This document shows, in pieces, positions 1 to 8,185 of a stretch of 64,000 nt of DNA. Position 1 is the stretch's first letter, and every line of letters begins with the position of its first letter. Made by a program: the position numbers and the translations under genes. Source of the stretch: Bacillota bacterium (lineage in GTDB: Bacteria > Bacillota > Negativicutes > CTSoil-072); the NCBI GenBank assembly GCA_017889545.1, contig JAGFZV010000002.1, positions 235,221 to 299,220 on the forward strand. The letters run 5' to 3'. A model generated the notes under the pieces. That model saw only the letters and a program-made list of their open reading frames with translations, ran no database searches and was not told the DNA's origin.

Positions 1-756
1 ATATTGTCTTTTGCTATATTGGCGGCCTTGTTGGTTACGGTATGGCAGGCTCGTCTGCGGCGGGAAGACGTTCGACGGGTTTTGGATTTATTTTTATATG
101 GGATACCGATTGGCTTTTTTTTCGCTCGGCTGTACTATGTATTTCTGAATTGGCAGTTATATGTTGCAGAGCCGGCAAGAAGCCTGTCTTTGGCGAGCGG
201 CGGCTTTGTCTTGGATGGCGCTTTGGCGAGCATTGTTGTCTTTCTTTATTTTTATGCGAAACGGCATCGACTATCCGTTGGGCGCTGGCTTGATATTGCC
301 GCTCCCGGATTGGCTCTTGGTCATGCGATCGGTTTATGGGCAAGAATTATGAATGAGGAAGGCTTTGGCCGGCCGACCGATAGTCCCAGAGGGTTTTACA
401 TCGACTTTGCCCATCGGCCCGAAACGTATCAGGAGTTTGATTTTTTTGAGCCAGTCTGTTTGTATTCTTCCGGTTGGAGCAGCCTCCTCTTTCTCTTCTT
501 GCTTGTCGCTGTCTTTATTCAGATCCGTACCGGGCGTTTGAAGCCGGGAAGCATATTCTTGCTGTATATTGTCCTGTTTTCTTTGGGACGCTTTATTTTC
601 GAAGGCTTGCGTCTTGATCTGGATTACGTTGTTGGGTTGCCGGTTACGCAAATTTTCAGCGGAATTCTTGGTTTTGGCGCCTTAGCATTGTTTTTATGGC
701 TGCATTATCAACCGGTCTTTTCGAATGAAAGGCCGCAAAGGTGGTCTGGTTTATGA
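1..756 (+). CDS. Lgt-like membrane protein (5' end outside window)
   Basis: Polytopic membrane protein of the prolipoprotein diacylglyceryl transferase (Lgt) family. Lgt moves diacylglycerol from phosphatidylglycerol to the lipobox Cys of prolipoproteins. Family marks visible are an ARLYYV segment near residue 41, a MNEEGFGRPTD block near residue 117, and RFIFEGLR followed by a Q-x-x-S segment near residue 200. The reading frame is open to base 1, so the N-terminus, including the first helix, lies outside the window. The usual GRxGNFxNGE motif reads GLWARIMNEE, and the GG-x-x-FHGG motif reads GGFVLDGA. The positions matching E. coli R143, N146 and H103 (numbering from memory) are therefore changed. 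It may be a paralog with another role rather than the housekeeping Lgt. The family assignment is good; the activity is uncertain. Confidence 0.7.
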   Translation: MLSFAILAALLVTVWQARLRREDVRRVLDLFLYGIPIGFFFARLYYVFLNWQLYVAEPARSLSLASGGFVLDGALASIVVFLYFYAKRHRLSVGRWLDIAAPGLALGHAIGLWARIMNEEGFGRPTDSPRGFYIDFAHRPETYQEFDFFEPVCLYSSGWSSLLFLFLLVAVFIQIRTGRLKPGSIFLLYIVLFSLGRFIFEGLRLDLDYVVGLPVTQIFSGILGFGALALFLWLHYQPVFSNERPQRWSGL

Positions 757-1217
757 CGCCAGCATTGGCAAGAGTAGAAAACTTTATCAGCAGTTATCCT
801 GATTTGAAAGTCATTCTATTTGATAGCAGTACGCATACAGCGGAGTTAGCGGCTCAGGCGCTGGGCGTAACACCGGGGCAAATTGCCAAGACCTTAGTCT
901 TTTTGGCGGATGCCAAAGCGGTTATCGTGGTTACTTGCGGCGATAAGAAAGTCGATACGAAACAGTTGGCCAGGTCATTGGATGTGAAAAAAGTGAAATT
1001 TGCCGATGCCGAACTGGTTGCTGAGTTGACAGGGTTTCCGCCGGGCGGAGTTTCACCGTTGGGGTTGACGAAGGAGATCCCTATTTATTTGGATCAAAGC
1101 TTATATCAATATGATACGGTGTATGCAGCGGCTGGAACAGCCAATTCCGCATTGCCCGTCCGTCCGGACCGGCTGAAAGAAATAACAGGCGGATCGTTGG
1201 TTTCCGTATGCAAATAA
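753..1217 (+). CDS. YbaK/EbsC-type aminoacyl-tRNA deacylase domain protein
   Basis: A 154-residue single-domain protein of the YbaK/ProX family, which hydrolyses mischarged aminoacyl-tRNA such as Cys-tRNA(Pro). Visible marks are the TAELAAQALG helix, the QIAKTLVF segment with the conserved Lys, the VDTKQLA segment and the GFPPGGVSPLG loop. I start at ATG 753, eight bases after a GGTGG ribosome-binding site. This ATG overlaps the stop of the upstream gene (ATGA), so the two are probably translationally coupled. A GTG twelve bases upstream is in frame but overlaps the ribosome-binding site. Substrate specificity (YbaK versus ProXp-ala) cannot be read from the sequence. Confidence 0.85.
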   Translation: MTPALARVENFISSYPDLKVILFDSSTHTAELAAQALGVTPGQIAKTLVFLADAKAVIVVTCGDKKVDTKQLARSLDVKKVKFADAELVAELTGFPPGGVSPLGLTKEIPIYLDQSLYQYDTVYAAAGTANSALPVRPDRLKEITGGSLVSVCK

Positions 1218-1229
1218 GAGGGATGATGT

Positions 1230-2051
1230 ATGAAATCAGGGCATAGACAAACCTGCACCTTAATCGCTGTGATTGTGATGCTGCTTTTTATCGCCTCGAC
1301 TGTCGCCGGAACGAGGGCTGTTGTGGCGGGCCGCGATCAGGATAAGCCGCCGAGTATTGTGGATATTCCGATCTTGAATTACCATAAGGTCGATACGATC
1401 CACCATTCTTTGTCCGTTTTGCCGGAAAACTTTGAGAAGCAGATGGCGTACTTGAATGATAACGGGTTCCATACCATCACGCCGGATCAACTAATGGCTT
1501 ATCTTAAATTTGGCAAGCCATTGCCCGAGAAGCCGGTGATGATTACATTCGATGACGGATATCTTGACAACTATGCGAATGCTTTTCCCAGTATGAAGAA
1601 ATATGGCTTTACCGGGACGATTTTTCTGGTCACCGCGAAAATCGGTCAGGATCAACGGTTCATGAACTGGGATCAAGTACGTGAGATGCAGCAGGCAGGC
1701 TTTGTGTTTGGCTCGCATACGGCAAACCACACGGCGTTGACGAAAGTGGATGCAGCGCAGGCAGAGGCGGAACTGGTTGGATCGCGCGATGAAATGGAAC
1801 GGCAACTGGGCCAAAAACCACGCTATTTTGCGTATCCGACCGGAACGTATAATTTGCAGATTGAACAGGCGGTACGTCAGGCTGGGTATCGGGCGGCATT
1901 TACCGTTCGATACGGGCAAGTGGGGCCTGACAGCGATCTTTATGCATTGGAACGCATTCCGATTTTTCAAAGTGAGAACACATTTCGCAGTTTTTTTATC
2001 CGGCTGAACGGCGCAACATTGCTGGAACGGCTGGGAATGATACGAAATTAA
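1230..2051 (+). CDS. Polysaccharide deacetylase (NodB domain), membrane-anchored or secreted
   Basis: A 273-residue protein with an N-terminal hydrophobic segment at about residues 10-28 (signal peptide or anchor) followed by a NodB-type carbohydrate esterase 4 domain. Motif 1 TFDDG is at 106-110 and the metal-binding motif SHTANH at 162-167, so the Asp-His-His metal triad is present. The family removes N-acetyl groups from peptidoglycan or other N-acetylglucosamine polymers outside the cell; a role in wall modification fits the neighbouring cell-wall cluster but is inferred. Start ATG 1230 follows GAGGG. The gene is followed by a strong terminator, which separates it from mraZ. Confidence 0.85.
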   Translation: MKSGHRQTCTLIAVIVMLLFIASTVAGTRAVVAGRDQDKPPSIVDIPILNYHKVDTIHHSLSVLPENFEKQMAYLNDNGFHTITPDQLMAYLKFGKPLPEKPVMITFDDGYLDNYANAFPSMKKYGFTGTIFLVTAKIGQDQRFMNWDQVREMQQAGFVFGSHTANHTALTKVDAAQAEAELVGSRDEMERQLGQKPRYFAYPTGTYNLQIEQAVRQAGYRAAFTVRYGQVGPDSDLYALERIPIFQSENTFRSFFIRLNGATLLERLGMIRN

Positions 2052-2059
2052 TTTTTTCA

Positions 2060-2090
2060 AAATCCTTCATTTTTTAGAAGGATTTTTTTT
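2060..2090 (+). terminator. Rho-independent terminator after the deacetylase gene
   Basis: Perfect 9-bp stem AAATCCTTC/GAAGGATTT (2060-2068 and 2077-2085), an 8-base loop and a run of eight T. It ends the upstream transcription unit just before the mraZ promoter region. Confidence 0.9.
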
Positions 2091-2110
2091 ATTTTGCGCG
2101 AAAATCTATA

Positions 2111-2140
2111 TTAAGTGGTGTAAAGTGGCGCAAAGTGGTG
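2111..2140 (+). promoter_or_regulatory. Probable MraZ-binding repeats upstream of mraZ
   Basis: Three direct copies of the 10-base unit (T/C)(T/A)AAGTGG(T/C)G in perfect 10-base register. MraZ is known to bind tandem GTG-containing repeats (TGGGN in E. coli, AAAGTG-type in Mycoplasma) in front of its own gene. A possible -10 box TATATT lies at 2107-2112, directly before the first repeat; no good -35 box is visible. Autoregulation of the dcw operon is inferred. Confidence 0.75.
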
Positions 2141-2161
2141 AATGAAGGCGGTGAACGGGCT

Positions 2162-2593
2162 TTGTTTATGGGTGAATATCAACATAACGTTGATAGCAAG
2201 GGACGTGTTATTTTGCCGGCGAAGTTCCGCGAACTGCTGGGCGAAATGTTCGTCGCCACAAAAGGCCTTGACCGGTGTTTGTTCATTTATCCCAAAGAAG
2301 AATGGACGATTTTAGAGGAAAAGCTGAAAAAACTGCCGCTGGCAAAACAGGAAGCGCGCGCTTTCGTCCGGTTTTTTTTCTCGGGAGCGGCAGAATTGGA
2401 ATTTGATAAACAAGGACGGGTGCTTCTGCCCAATAATTTGCGTGATTACGCTGGGTTGGAAAAAGACATTGTTGTCGTCGGTGTTTCCAGCCGGATTGAA
2501 ATTTGGGACAAGCAAGCCTGGATTGATTACAATAACGAGATAGGTCCGACCGTGACGCAGATCGCTGAAAATTTGGTTGATTTGGGAATTTGA
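2162..2593 (+). CDS. mraZ: Transcriptional regulator MraZ
   Basis: First gene of the dcw cluster. MraZ is a ring-forming DNA-binding protein with two AbrB/SpoVT-like half-domains. Both conserved D-x-x-GR motifs are present, DSKGR at 11-15 and DKQGR near 84, each followed by a hydrophobic LP segment. I chose TTG 2162 because it gives the family N-terminus MFMGEYQH and 143 residues, the same length as the Bacillus protein, and sits eight bases after GGCGGTGA. An in-frame GTG at 2135 lies inside the operator repeats and is unlikely. The protein probably binds the three repeats just upstream and represses the cluster, as in E. coli. Confidence 0.95.
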   Translation: MFMGEYQHNVDSKGRVILPAKFRELLGEMFVATKGLDRCLFIYPKEEWTILEEKLKKLPLAKQEARAFVRFFFSGAAELEFDKQGRVLLPNNLRDYAGLEKDIVVVGVSSRIEIWDKQAWIDYNNEIGPTVTQIAENLVDLGI

Positions 2594-2607
2594 TGAGGTG
2601 ATCTTCT

Positions 2608-3564
2608 TTGGAAGAATTTTCGCATGTGAGTGTCTTGTTCCATGAAAGCCTGAACGCTTTAATAACAGATCCGGAAGGGATTTACGTTGACTGTACATTA
2701 GGAGGCGCCGGCCATTCGGCTGGTATTGCCGCTCGATTGCGGCCCAAAGGCAGGCTGATTGGAATTGACCAGGACCCGGACGCGATCCGGGCAGCCCGTG
2801 AACGGCTTTTGGCCTTTCCTTGTCAGGTTGATATCGTACAGGAAAACTTCCGGTTTTTGCCTGCTATTCTTGACCGTCTGGGGATTAAAGAGGTCGATGG
2901 AATATTGTTTGACCTAGGTGTTTCATCGTATCAGCTTGATCGCCCCGAACGCGGGTTTTCCTATATGCAGGATGCTCCGTTGGATATGCGGATGGACCCG
3001 GGAGCGGCATTGTCCGCTTATCAGGTTGTCAATGATTATTCGGAAGAAGAATTGGCGAAACTGATTTTTCGTTATGGCGAAGAACGCTGGGCGAAGCGCA
3101 TCGCAAAATTTATTGGTGAGAAACGAAAAGGGAAGCCGGTTGAAACAACCGGTGAACTGGTAGAGATTATAAAAGCCGCTATTCCGGCCAAGGCTCGCCG
3201 GGAGGGGCCTCATCCGGCTAAACGGACTTTCCAGGCGATACGGATTGAAGTAAATGGGGAACTGGAAATTCTGGAACAAACGTTTATCGCTGCTGTTAAG
3301 CGTTTGAAACCTGGTGGCCGGTTGTGTATTATTACCTTTCACTCTTTAGAAGATAGAATTGCCAAACACACTTTGAAATCATTAGCGCAGGGCTGTATTT
3401 GTCCTCCTCATTTGCCGATATGCAATTGCAAGCATCAGCCTGAAGTGAAAATTTTCGGTAAGGCTATCGCTCCAACCGCTGAGGAAATTGAGAACAATCC
3501 CCGGTCACGCAGCGCGCGGCTTCGGGTTGCAGAGAAAATAGTGTCAGGCAAAGTTGCGAACTAA
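2608..3564 (+). CDS. rsmH: 16S rRNA (cytosine1402-N4)-methyltransferase RsmH
   Basis: S-adenosylmethionine-dependent methyltransferase (MraW) that modifies C1402 of 16S rRNA in the P site. It has 318 residues, the normal length. The SAM-binding motif [11 protein letters not shown] is at 27-37, [11 protein letters not shown] at about 100-110, and the late FHSLEDR motif near 244. Start TTG 2608 follows a GAGGTGA ribosome-binding site by six bases, and the gene lies 14 bases after mraZ, the usual order. A Cys-rich loop near residue 280 (CxCPPHLPxCxC) is a normal family feature. Confidence 0.96.
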   Translation: MEEFSHVSVLFHESLNALITDPEGIYVDCTLGGAGHSAGIAARLRPKGRLIGIDQDPDAIRAARERLLAFPCQVDIVQENFRFLPAILDRLGIKEVDGILFDLGVSSYQLDRPERGFSYMQDAPLDMRMDPGAALSAYQVVNDYSEEELAKLIFRYGEERWAKRIAKFIGEKRKGKPVETTGELVEIIKAAIPAKARREGPHPAKRTFQAIRIEVNGELEILEQTFIAAVKRLKPGGRLCIITFHSLEDRIAKHTLKSLAQGCICPPHLPICNCKHQPEVKIFGKAIAPTAEEIENNPRSRSARLRVAEKIVSGKVAN

Positions 3565-3590
3565 TTATAAAAAGGGGGGGCCATGAAAGA

Positions 3591-4049
3591 ATGTTAGCAA
3601 AGAGAAAAGAAGAATGGGATTTTTATGTGGAACAAACGGCTCCGGATGTTTCCGCCAAGGTAAAGGAAACATACCCAGTTCGTCAATTGCAGACTCGATT
3701 TTTTGGACTTATTCTTTTTTTGGCTGCAATGGCGATGATCCTTACGCTTCAGAATTCATTCATCGTAAGAAACGGTTATGATGTTGTGCAAGTAAAAAGT
3801 GACATTGTTAAAATGGAAAAAGAAAATGAACTTTTGCAGTTGGATATTGCAAAAATGAAGTCTCCGCAACGAATCCAGGCGATTGCAGCCAAGGATCTGG
3901 GGATGATTTCGCCGCAAAATATTTATCATGCGTCTGCCGGTTCACAGAAGGCAAGCTATGTGACGATTGCACAACAGCAGCAGTCGAAAGAAAATCGGGG
4001 CGCAGGGATTTTTGCCTTCAATAAAACGGAAACGAAGAACGGATTATAG
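3591..4049 (+). CDS. ftsL: FtsL-type cell division protein
   Basis: A 152-residue bitopic membrane protein: basic cytoplasmic tail to about residue 35, one transmembrane helix at about 36-54, then an extracytoplasmic Lys/Glu-rich heptad region at about 60-95 and a Gln/Ser-rich end. This architecture and its place directly after rsmH identify it as FtsL, which partners FtsB/DivIC and FtsQ/DivIB to activate septal peptidoglycan synthesis. Sequence conservation in the family is low, so the call rests on topology and synteny. ATG 3591 is preceded by a G-rich ribosome-binding site at 3574-3580. An upstream ATG at 3583 opens only a four-codon frame. Confidence 0.85.
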   Translation: MLAKRKEEWDFYVEQTAPDVSAKVKETYPVRQLQTRFFGLILFLAAMAMILTLQNSFIVRNGYDVVQVKSDIVKMEKENELLQLDIAKMKSPQRIQAIAAKDLGMISPQNIYHASAGSQKASYVTIAQQQQSKENRGAGIFAFNKTETKNGL

Positions 4050-4075
4050 GTAAGATAAGGTACCGGATAACGCAG

Positions 4076-4100
4076 CAGCAGCCATTTTGGCTGCTGTTTT
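4076..4100 (+). terminator. Terminator after ftsL
   Basis: 8-bp GC-rich stem CAGCAGCC/GGCTGCTG (4076-4083, 4089-4096), ATTTT loop, then TTTT. It lies where a division transpeptidase gene would normally start, and it splits mraZ-rsmH-ftsL from the mur genes. Confidence 0.75.
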
Positions 4101-4290
4101 GCATAGAAAACGGTTCACCCTTCTGCGTCATGCTTTATCCTTCGCACAGTCTGGCAGGTCTGCATTCATGTTTTGCGGGCAACAGACTTTTTTGCGGAAA
4201 GAGTTGCAAAAAGGTCGCCAGAGTGTAAGAATAGAGAGTGTGTTTTAGGGTGAGTTTTAGGAACGGAAGGGATTTTCCTGAAGAGTATTG
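4101..4290 (+). other. Gene-free gap between ftsL and murE
   Basis: About 190 bases with no credible reading frame. A weak promoter candidate (TTGCAA at 4204-4209 and TAAGAA at 4226-4231, spacer 16) could restart transcription for murE. Many relatives have a penicillin-binding protein gene here; I see no remnant of one. Confidence 0.45.
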
Positions 4291-4301
4291 GAGGTGGCAA
4301 T

Positions 4302-5792
4302 ATGGCTAAAAGTTTACAGGAGTTGACATCGTTGTTGCCGAATGCCGCGGTTGACGGAGACATTGCAATTGAAATTACATCGATAACCCATGATTCCCGT
4401 GAAGTCGTTCCAGGTACTTTGTTTGTATGTCTTACGGGAGCCAAGGCGGATGGACACGATTATATTGCCCAGGCGAGGAAACAAGGCGCAGCAGCTGTTT
4501 TGGTTGAAAAACCGGTTGACGATGTGGACGGACTTACGGTAATTACCGTGAAAGATACTCGCAGTGCGATGCAGATAACCGCCCCGGCTTTTTTTGATTA
4601 TCCGGCCCGGAAAATGCGTCTGATTGGGGTTACCGGTACCAATGGCAAAACGACGACGACGCATATTCTGCGCAGTATTCTAAGCAACGCCGGGTTCAAG
4701 GTTGGATTGATCGGTACAATCCACACATTAATTGGGGATCAGGTTTTCCCAATGAAAAATACGACACCGGACGTAATTGATTTGCAGGCGCTGTTAGCTA
4801 AGATGGTTGAAGAGGGGATGGACTATGCGGTGATGGAAGTTTCTTCGCATGCTGTTGCCTTAAACCGCATTGCCGGCTGTGAATTTGATGTTGGAGTATT
4901 CACCAATATCACTCGTGATCACTTGGATTTTCATCAGACCTTCGAAAATTATATAGACGCCAAGGCCGGTTTGTTTCGGCATTTAGGCGCAGCGGGCTCG
5001 GTCAAGACAAATAAAATGGCAATCATCAACATTGACGATCCTGCAGGAGCCGTAATGCAGGCGAATTCGTCCTGCAGCATAATGACTTATGGATTAAGCG
5101 AAAAGGCTTCGTTGAGGGCCGCCAATATCCATGTACATGCCGATGGCGTTTCGTTTTCTGTGGAAGGATCCTTCGGCAGTATTCCTCTGCAACTGAAGAT
5201 TACAGGTATTTTTAATGTATATAACGTATTGGCGGCCGTTGGCGCCGCGTTGGCTGAACAAGTAGGCTGGCCGTTAATCAAAAAGGCCTTGGAGGAATTT
5301 GAGAGTGTACCGGGCCGGTTTGAACTGGTGCGGACCGGGTTGCCGTTTAGCATCATTGTCGATTACGCGCATACCCCGGATGGGTTGGAGAATATTTTGA
5401 AGACCGCGCGTGAATTTGCCATTGGAAGGATCCTGATTGTGTTTGGCTGCGGCGGAGACCGGGATCGGACCAAACGTCCGATCATGGGACAGTTGGCAGT
5501 CAAATATGCCGACATTGCGATCGCGACTTCGGATAATCCCCGGACAGAAGACCCGGCAGCAATTTTACAGGAAATCGAAGTAGGCATGAAGCAGGGCGAA
5601 ACAGATGAGAAACAATATGAAATTATTATTGATCGAAAATCGGCAATCAAGAGAGCTCTTCAACTTGCCGGTAAGCAGGATATTGTCATTATTGCCGGCA
5701 AGGGGCATGAAACCTATCAGATACTTGGCAATAAGACCATTCATTTCGATGACCGTGAAATGGCTCGACAGCTTGCTCAGGAGGTGGTGTGA
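4302..5792 (+). CDS. murE: UDP-MurNAc-tripeptide synthetase, meso-diaminopimelate-type
   Basis: Cytoplasmic ATP-dependent Mur ligase that adds the third stem-peptide residue to UDP-MurNAc-L-Ala-D-Glu. It has 496 residues and the Mur ligase three-domain layout. The ATP loop TGTNGKTTTT is at 111-120. The DNPR motif at 411-414, which marks meso-diaminopimelate-adding enzymes rather than lysine-adding ones, is intact and predicts A1-gamma peptidoglycan. ATG 4302 follows GGAGGTGG. The stop overlaps the murF start by one base (TGATG), so the two are coupled. Confidence 0.96.
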   Translation: MAKSLQELTSLLPNAAVDGDIAIEITSITHDSREVVPGTLFVCLTGAKADGHDYIAQARKQGAAAVLVEKPVDDVDGLTVITVKDTRSAMQITAPAFFDYPARKMRLIGVTGTNGKTTTTHILRSILSNAGFKVGLIGTIHTLIGDQVFPMKNTTPDVIDLQALLAKMVEEGMDYAVMEVSSHAVALNRIAGCEFDVGVFTNITRDHLDFHQTFENYIDAKAGLFRHLGAAGSVKTNKMAIINIDDPAGAVMQANSSCSIMTYGLSEKASLRAANIHVHADGVSFSVEGSFGSIPLQLKITGIFNVYNVLAAVGAALAEQVGWPLIKKALEEFESVPGRFELVRTGLPFSIIVDYAHTPDGLENILKTAREFAIGRILIVFGCGGDRDRTKRPIMGQLAVKYADIAIATSDNPRTEDPAAILQEIEVGMKQGETDEKQYEIIIDRKSAIKRALQLAGKQDIVIIAGKGHETYQILGNKTIHFDDREMARQLAQEVV

Positions 5793-7183
5793 TGGCGTCA
5801 TTTACTGTAGCGGAAGTGCTTGCGGTGACCCAAACCTTGCTGGACGGAGCTGTTTTTCAAGAGACGTTTTCTGGAGTATCAACAGACACGCGAACGCTGG
5901 AACCGGGAAATTTATTTATTGCTTTGTCCGGTGACCGGTTTGACGGTCACCGTTTCCTAAAACAAGCTGCCAAAGCCGGAGCGGCCGGAGTATTGATCAG
6001 CATGACGGCGGCGCTGCAAGATTTACCGGCTGGTATTACGGTGTTTCGTGCAGCGGATACGTTGGCAGCATTTCAGGGACTGGCAAAATTTCATCGACAG
6101 AGGTATACTATTCCAGTGGTAGCAATCACCGGCTCCAATGGCAAAACAACGACGAAAGACTTGACGGCGGCAATATTGGCCAGCCGCTGGCGTGTTTTAA
6201 AAACGGAAGCGAATTATAACAATGAGATCGGGTTGCCGAAAACGTTACTTTCCCTTGCTTCAGAACACCAGGCTGCTGTGCTGGAGATGGGCATGCGCGG
6301 AACCGGTCAAATTCGGGCGTTATGTGAAATCGCGGCGCCTACAATTGGTATTATCACGAATGTAAGTGAAACTCATATTGAATTATTGGGTTCTCTGGAA
6401 AATATTGCAAAAGCAAAGCGCGAATTGGTGGAATCAATTCCTGCAAGCGGCACGGTTATTTTGAACGCGGATAATTCTTATGTATCGGCAATGCGGGAAC
6501 AGGCAGTTGGCCATGTAGTGACGTATGGTCTGGGGTTGGATGCCGATGTTCGGGCCGAACAAATTGAAACCGGGCAGGAGACGACAAAGTTTGTCTGTCA
6601 TACGCAGCAGGGTGAATTTGCTGTTGTCCTTCCTGCGATCGGGCGGCATAATGTTTACAATGCACTGGCAGCGATAGCGGCCGGTTTGGCGATGGGGCTT
6701 GTTCCACAGGAAATTCAGGCTGGAATCAGCAGTTTTGCGACGACTGCTATGCGTTTGCACAAGATTGCTGTGGGCGGCTGCACCATATTGAATGATACGT
6801 ACAATGCCAGTCCTGCGTCGATGGCTGCAGCGATCGACGCACTCGTCAGCATAGCGGTTGGCCGGCGAGTAGCGGTGCTGGCCGACATGCTGGAATTAGG
6901 GGATATTGCGATAAGTGCGCATCGCCAAATCGGCGAAAAGCTGGCGAACGAAAAAATTGATGTGCTGGTTACAGTTGGAGAATTGGCGAAGCATATTGCC
7001 GCTGCCGCCAAAGAAAAAGGCCTTGTCGGCGCAGTGGCTTGTTCGGATCATGCGGCGGCTCAGAGAGAATTGAACAGGCTGTTGAAGCCTGGAGATACGA
7101 TTTTGGTAAAAGGTTCCCGGGGAATGAAAATGGAGCAGATTGTTGATTATCTGTCAAATATCAGTACCGGGACTGCATCATAG
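5792..7183 (+). CDS. murF: UDP-MurNAc-tripeptide:D-Ala-D-Ala ligase
   Basis: Mur ligase that adds the D-Ala-D-Ala dipeptide, completing UDP-MurNAc-pentapeptide in the cytoplasm. It has 463 residues; the ATP loop GSNGKTTT is at 114-121, with the family segments NYNNEIGLP and LNDTYNASP further on. I use ATG 5792, five bases after GAGGTGG and overlapping the murE stop, rather than the adjacent GTG at 5789. The dipeptide substrate is made by Ddl, encoded downstream in the same cluster. Confidence 0.96.
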   Translation: MASFTVAEVLAVTQTLLDGAVFQETFSGVSTDTRTLEPGNLFIALSGDRFDGHRFLKQAAKAGAAGVLISMTAALQDLPAGITVFRAADTLAAFQGLAKFHRQRYTIPVVAITGSNGKTTTKDLTAAILASRWRVLKTEANYNNEIGLPKTLLSLASEHQAAVLEMGMRGTGQIRALCEIAAPTIGIITNVSETHIELLGSLENIAKAKRELVESIPASGTVILNADNSYVSAMREQAVGHVVTYGLGLDADVRAEQIETGQETTKFVCHTQQGEFAVVLPAIGRHNVYNALAAIAAGLAMGLVPQEIQAGISSFATTAMRLHKIAVGGCTILNDTYNASPASMAAAIDALVSIAVGRRVAVLADMLELGDIAISAHRQIGEKLANEKIDVLVTVGELAKHIAAAAKEKGLVGAVACSDHAAAQRELNRLLKPGDTILVKGSRGMKMEQIVDYLSNISTGTAS

Positions 7184-7209
7184 TGCGAACAAGCTAATGG
7201 AGGATTTGT

Positions 7210-8184
7210 ATGCAGGAATTGTTTTATGCTGCAGCGTTGTCATGTACTGTGGCTTTGGTGTTGGGACCATTGATCCTTCCTGTCTTGAGCAAGCTTAAGT
7301 TTGGGCAGAGTATCCGTGAGGAGGGGCCGCAGGGGCATTATGCGAAGGCAGGAACGCCTACAATGGGCGGGGTAATTATTCTGACGGCGCTTACAGCGGC
7401 TTCGCTGTTTTTTGCAGGCGGCAGCAGGGAATTGTGGTTGGTTTTATTTGTTACCGTCGGACATGGGGTTATTGGCTTTCTGGATGATTATATCAAGGTT
7501 GCTTTAAAACGGTCATTAGGACTGAAGGCAAGGCAAAAATTGGCTGGACAAGTCCTGATAGCAGCAGTATTGGCATATGTGGCAACTGTTTTTTTTGGCC
7601 GGGGGACAGATCTTTGGATCCCTTTTGTGGGGGCCCAGGTTGAGTTAGGGTTCTTTTATTACATTTTGATTTTTTTGGTGTTAGTCGGTACAACAAATGC
7701 GGTGAATTTGACAGATGGATTGGACGGCCTTGCCGCCGGCACCGGCACAATTGCGTCACTGGCATACGCTTGCATTGCATTTTTTTTCGGACATGCGGAA
7801 TTAGCTGTTTTTTGTATGGCTCTGGCCGGCGCTTGTTTAGGTTTTTTACGTTATAATGCCCATCCGGCAAGGGTTTTCATGGGAGATACCGGCTCGTTGG
7901 CGATTGGCGGCGCCCTGGCGGCGGTCGCAGTGATGACCAAGACGGAATTACTGCTGGTTGTCGTTGGCGGAGTCTTTGTTGTAGAAGCATTATCCGTAAT
8001 TATCCAAGTGATTTCGTTTAAGTCGACTGGAAAACGGGTTTTTCGGATGAGTCCGATCCACCATCATTTTGAATTGTCTGGATGGGCGGAAACAAAAGTC
8101 GTGAAAGTATTTTGGCTAGCTGGCGCAATTTGTGCGTTGCTTGGATTATCGATGATGATCATCAGCCGGTCGGGAGGAATATGA
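7210..8184 (+). CDS. mraY: Phospho-MurNAc-pentapeptide transferase MraY
   Basis: Integral membrane enzyme that transfers phospho-MurNAc-pentapeptide to undecaprenyl phosphate to make lipid I. The 324-residue protein has about ten hydrophobic helices. The conserved cytoplasmic motifs are present: GFLDDYIKV near 90, NLTDGLDG at 166-173, FMGDTGSLAIGG near 224 and the triple-His loop IHHHFE near 284. ATG 7210 follows GGAGG. It lies between murF and murD in the usual order. Confidence 0.97.
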   Translation: MQELFYAAALSCTVALVLGPLILPVLSKLKFGQSIREEGPQGHYAKAGTPTMGGVIILTALTAASLFFAGGSRELWLVLFVTVGHGVIGFLDDYIKVALKRSLGLKARQKLAGQVLIAAVLAYVATVFFGRGTDLWIPFVGAQVELGFFYYILIFLVLVGTTNAVNLTDGLDGLAAGTGTIASLAYACIAFFFGHAELAVFCMALAGACLGFLRYNAHPARVFMGDTGSLAIGGALAAVAVMTKTELLLVVVGGVFVVEALSVIIQVISFKSTGKRVFRMSPIHHHFELSGWAETKVVKVFWLAGAICALLGLSMMIISRSGGI

Positions 8185-8185
8185 A

